From the NCBI GenBank assembly GCA_035462025.1, contig DATHUR010000055.1, positions 1 to 7,997 of the forward strand: a stretch of 7,997 nucleotides of DNA, given 5' to 3'. A program made the position numbers and the translations under genes. The notes under the pieces are model-generated. The model searched no databases. It saw nothing but the letters and a program-made list of their open reading frames with translations, and had not been told where the DNA came from. Below, piece after piece: positions 6,333 through 7,997 of the stretch (its first letter is position 1; every line of letters starts with the position of its first letter). The stretch is from Egicoccus sp035462025. Its GTDB lineage: Bacteria; Actinomycetota; Nitriliruptoria; Nitriliruptorales; Nitriliruptoraceae.

Positions 6333-7927
6333 CAGTTGATGTCCTCCAGCACCGCGGTGCGCTTGAACCCGAGCCAACTGAAGACCGCCACGAGCACGAA
6401 GATGATGCTCGAGATCGCGGCCGCCAGGCCGAAGTCCTGGCCACGGCCGCCCTCGAAGGCGAGGCGGTAGCTGTAGCTGATCAGGATGTCGGTGTAGCCG
6501 GCCGGGGTCGGGGTGCCCGGGATCGGCGGGCCACCACCGGTCAGCAGGTACACGACGTTGAAGTTGTTGAAGTTGAACGCGAACGAGGCGATCAGCAGCG
6601 GGCCGACCGCGACCAGCAGCAGGGGCAGGGTGATCCGCCGGAAGGTCTGCCACCCGTTCGCGCCGTCGACACGGGCCGCCTCCTTCACGTCGCCGGGGAT
6701 CGCCTGCAACGCGCCGGTCGTGATCAGGAACATGTAGGGGAAGCCGAGCCACAGGTTGACCATCAGCACCGAGATCTTGGGCAGCAGGCCGCCGGCGGCC
6801 TGGCTGGTCAGCCACGGGATCGACGCGTCGAGGATGCGGTTTATCGGCCCGAACGTGGTGTTGAGCAGGCCCTGCCAGATCAGGGCGGTCATGAACGAGG
6901 GCAGCGCGTAGGGGATGATCAGCAGCGACCTGGTCAGCCGCCGCAGCTTCAACCTCGGGTCGTTGAGCGCGAGCGCCAGCCCGAGCCCCAGCGCGAAGGT
7001 CAGCAGCATCGAGCCGGCCGCGAACACGAAGGTCCACAGGAACACGTTGACGAACGGTCCCCGGATCGCGGGTGAGCTCAACACCCGGTCGAAGTTGCGG
7101 AAGCCGATCACCTCGCGGTAGCCGGGCCGCAGCACCTCGCCGTCGGCGGAGGTGAACGTGCCCTCGACGGCCCGGTACTCGGTGCCCTCGGCCTGGTCGA
7201 CCATGACGTCGCGGTCGGCGTCGTAGGCGAACTGCTGGATCGCGACGGCCGCGGTCGAGAAGGTCTGCACGCTGATGGCGTCGCCCCGCTCGCCCGGCTC
7301 GAGCGCGTCGGGGTCGGTCACCGGCACCGAGAATCCCTGCACCTCGTCCTGGCGGTCCTGGGCCTCGCCGAGGGTCATCGGACGGTATTCGCCGAGCACG
7401 GTGAGGTCGGCACCCTCGCCGGCCACGTCGCCCTCGGCGAGTTCGGTCAGGCCCTCGGCCGTGCCGAGGAAGCTCTGCCCGTCGGGGTCGGTGAGCAGCA
7501 GCGCGAGTTCGTCACCGGGTCCGACCAGGGGCCGGGACTGGTAACGGGTCGCGCCCTCCGGGACGGCGACCGAGGCGTTCTCGATGCCCCGGATCGCCTG
7601 TTCCTTGGTCAGCACGTTGCCCGTGCCGTAGTTCGTGAAGCCGATGTAGGCGGTGTAGACGACCGGGTAGATCTGGAACAGCAGCACGACGATGGTGCCG
7701 GGGACGAGGAACTTGGCCGGCAGGCGATGCCGCGACAGGTAGACCCAGTCGAGCACCGCGGTCGCCACGACCACCAGCGCCAGGGGCGTCCAGGCGCGGA
7801 GCGGGAGCAGGGTCAGGACGGCGTACAGCGCCAGTCCGTTGACCAGGCTGAGGAACGCCAGCTTGGCGACCAGGCCGGTCAGGCTGCCCGAGCCGAGTCG
7901 CTCGGCAAGCCGGTCCGCGTACGACAT
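6332..7927 (-). CDS. malF: Maltose/maltodextrin ABC transporter permease MalF with P2 domain
   Basis: A 531-residue inner-membrane permease close to E. coli MalF (514). Three N-terminal helices (about 20-41, 46-64, 74-97) lead into a large extracytoplasmic loop at about 98-288, matching in place and size the P2 domain that contacts the maltose-binding protein. Five more helices follow (about 292-321, 333-354, 384-408, 435-455, 498-520). The EAA loop, EAARVDGANGWQTFRRI at 416-432, ends in TLPLL. The C-terminal part (ASFAFNFNNF at 447-456, TPAGYTD at 474-480, FEGGRGQDFGLAAAI at 491-505) is nearly the same as the E. coli protein as I recall it; the FNFNNF region lies by the sugar-binding site. 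An in-frame TGA at 7966-7964, with no other start between, fixes the ATG at 7927. GGGGAG lies ten bases upstream. A malE gene is expected upstream, and no malK is in the window. Confidence 0.93.
   Translation of the reverse strand: MSYADRLAERLGSGSLTGLVAKLAFLSLVNGLALYAVLTLLPLRAWTPLALVVVATAVLDWVYLSRHRLPAKFLVPGTIVVLLFQIYPVVYTAYIGFTNYGTGNVLTKEQAIRGIENASVAVPEGATRYQSRPLVGPGDELALLLTDPDGQSFLGTAEGLTELAEGDVAGEGADLTVLGEYRPMTLGEAQDRQDEVQGFSVPVTDPDALEPGERGDAISVQTFSTAAVAIQQFAYDADRDVMVDQAEGTEYRAVEGTFTSADGEVLRPGYREVIGFRNFDRVLSSPAIRGPFVNVFLWTFVFAAGSMLLTFALGLGLALALNDPRLKLRRLTRSLLIIPYALPSFMTALIWQGLLNTTFGPINRILDASIPWLTSQAAGGLLPKISVLMVNLWLGFPYMFLITTGALQAIPGDVKEAARVDGANGWQTFRRITLPLLLVAVGPLLIASFAFNFNNFNVVYLLTGGGPPIPGTPTPAGYTDILISYSYRLAFEGGRGQDFGLAAAISSIIFVLVAVFSWLGFKRTAVLEDIN
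6343..6347 (-). promoter_or_regulatory. Ribosome binding site of malG
   Basis: GGAGG on the minus strand, within the last codons of malF, lies ten bases before the malG ATG. Together with the one-base TGATG overlap it decides the malG start and suggests coupled translation of the two permease subunits. Confidence 0.5.
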
Positions 7928-7955
7928 CCGTTTGGCTCTCCCCGTGCGCGGTGGA

Positions 7956-7970
7956 GCATTGCATCAATGC
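7956..7970. repeat. Perfect inverted repeat upstream of malF
   Basis: GCATTG at 7956-7961 and CAATGC at 7965-7970 are perfect reverse complements around CAT. It lies 28 bases upstream of the malF start and is AT-richer than its surroundings, so chance is less likely than for an all-GC repeat. It may be a regulator site (the TTGCA core recalls actinobacterial MalR-type sites) or a short intercistronic hairpin between malE and malF. Confidence 0.45.
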
Positions 7971-7981
7971 CGTCGGGGCGG

Positions 7982-7997
7982 CGCCGCGCGTGCGGCG
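7982..7997. repeat. GC-rich inverted repeat at the window edge
   Basis: CGCCGC at 7982-7987 and GCGGCG at 7992-7997 pair perfectly around GCGT. It may be part of a longer hairpin cut by the window edge. In sequence this GC-rich, six-base repeats arise easily by chance. Confidence 0.2.

Larger units (their letters stand above)
7928..7997 (-). other. Region upstream of malF, reaching the window edge
   Basis: These 70 bases hold the malF ribosome site (GGGGAG, plus-strand 7938-7943) and two inverted repeats. One minus-strand frame is open from the window edge to a TGA at 7966-7964 and would encode the last ten residues (AARAAPPRRH) of a preceding gene. That could be the end of malE or chance, because GC-rich sequence is often open. 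No -35/-10 pair is evident, which fits malF lying inside an operon rather than first in it. Confidence 0.35.

Noticed and set aside
6333..7037. The open frame extending malG upstream to 7037
   Set aside because: This part overlaps malF in a different frame and is an arginine-rich shadow. MalG homology starts after the ATG at 6332, which has GGAGG upstream and the TGATG overlap.

Overview
This is a high-GC window (about 70% G+C by eye) with GTG as well as ATG starts, strong G/C preference at third codon positions and tightly overlapping genes. That suggests a high-GC bacterium, most likely an actinomycete-related lineage (Acidimicrobiia or Nitriliruptoria would fit). The lineage is an inference; there is no rRNA or marker gene to settle it. 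Six coding regions are supported, in two convergent blocks, and almost all of the sequence is coding.

Left block, plus strand. The window opens inside an unrecognised gene whose 3' end lies at 330. A 149-base gap follows, with a possible promoter, a LacI-like operator candidate and a perfect inverted repeat. Next comes a compact three-gene operon: a GPH-family (melibiose-carrier-like) MFS transporter (480-1835), a PLP-dependent lyase closely resembling sphingosine-1-phosphate lyase (1832-3289), and a 69-residue single-pass membrane protein (3286-3495). Both junctions are 4-base GTGA start/stop overlaps, so translational coupling is likely. The transporter may import the substrate of the PLP enzyme; that substrate cannot be read from the sequence.

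Right block, minus strand. Reading right to left this is a maltose/maltodextrin operon: malF (7927 to 6332), malG (6332 to 5403) and a MalZ-like GH13 maltodextrin glucosidase (5401 to 3524). MalF and MalG form the membrane channel of a maltose ABC importer, and the cytoplasmic GH13 enzyme would hydrolyse imported maltodextrins. MalF carries the large extracytoplasmic P2 loop known from E. coli MalF, and both permeases match the enterobacterial proteins closely at the C terminus. The binding protein (malE) is presumably just outside the right edge; no ATPase gene (malK/msiK) is present. A perfect inverted repeat lies 28 bases upstream of malF.

The two blocks converge at 3496-3523 with only 28 bases between stop codons and no evident hairpin terminator. 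I see no rRNA, tRNA, CRISPR, IS element or phage gene. The best candidate for new biology is the transporter / S1P-lyase-like / small membrane protein operon.
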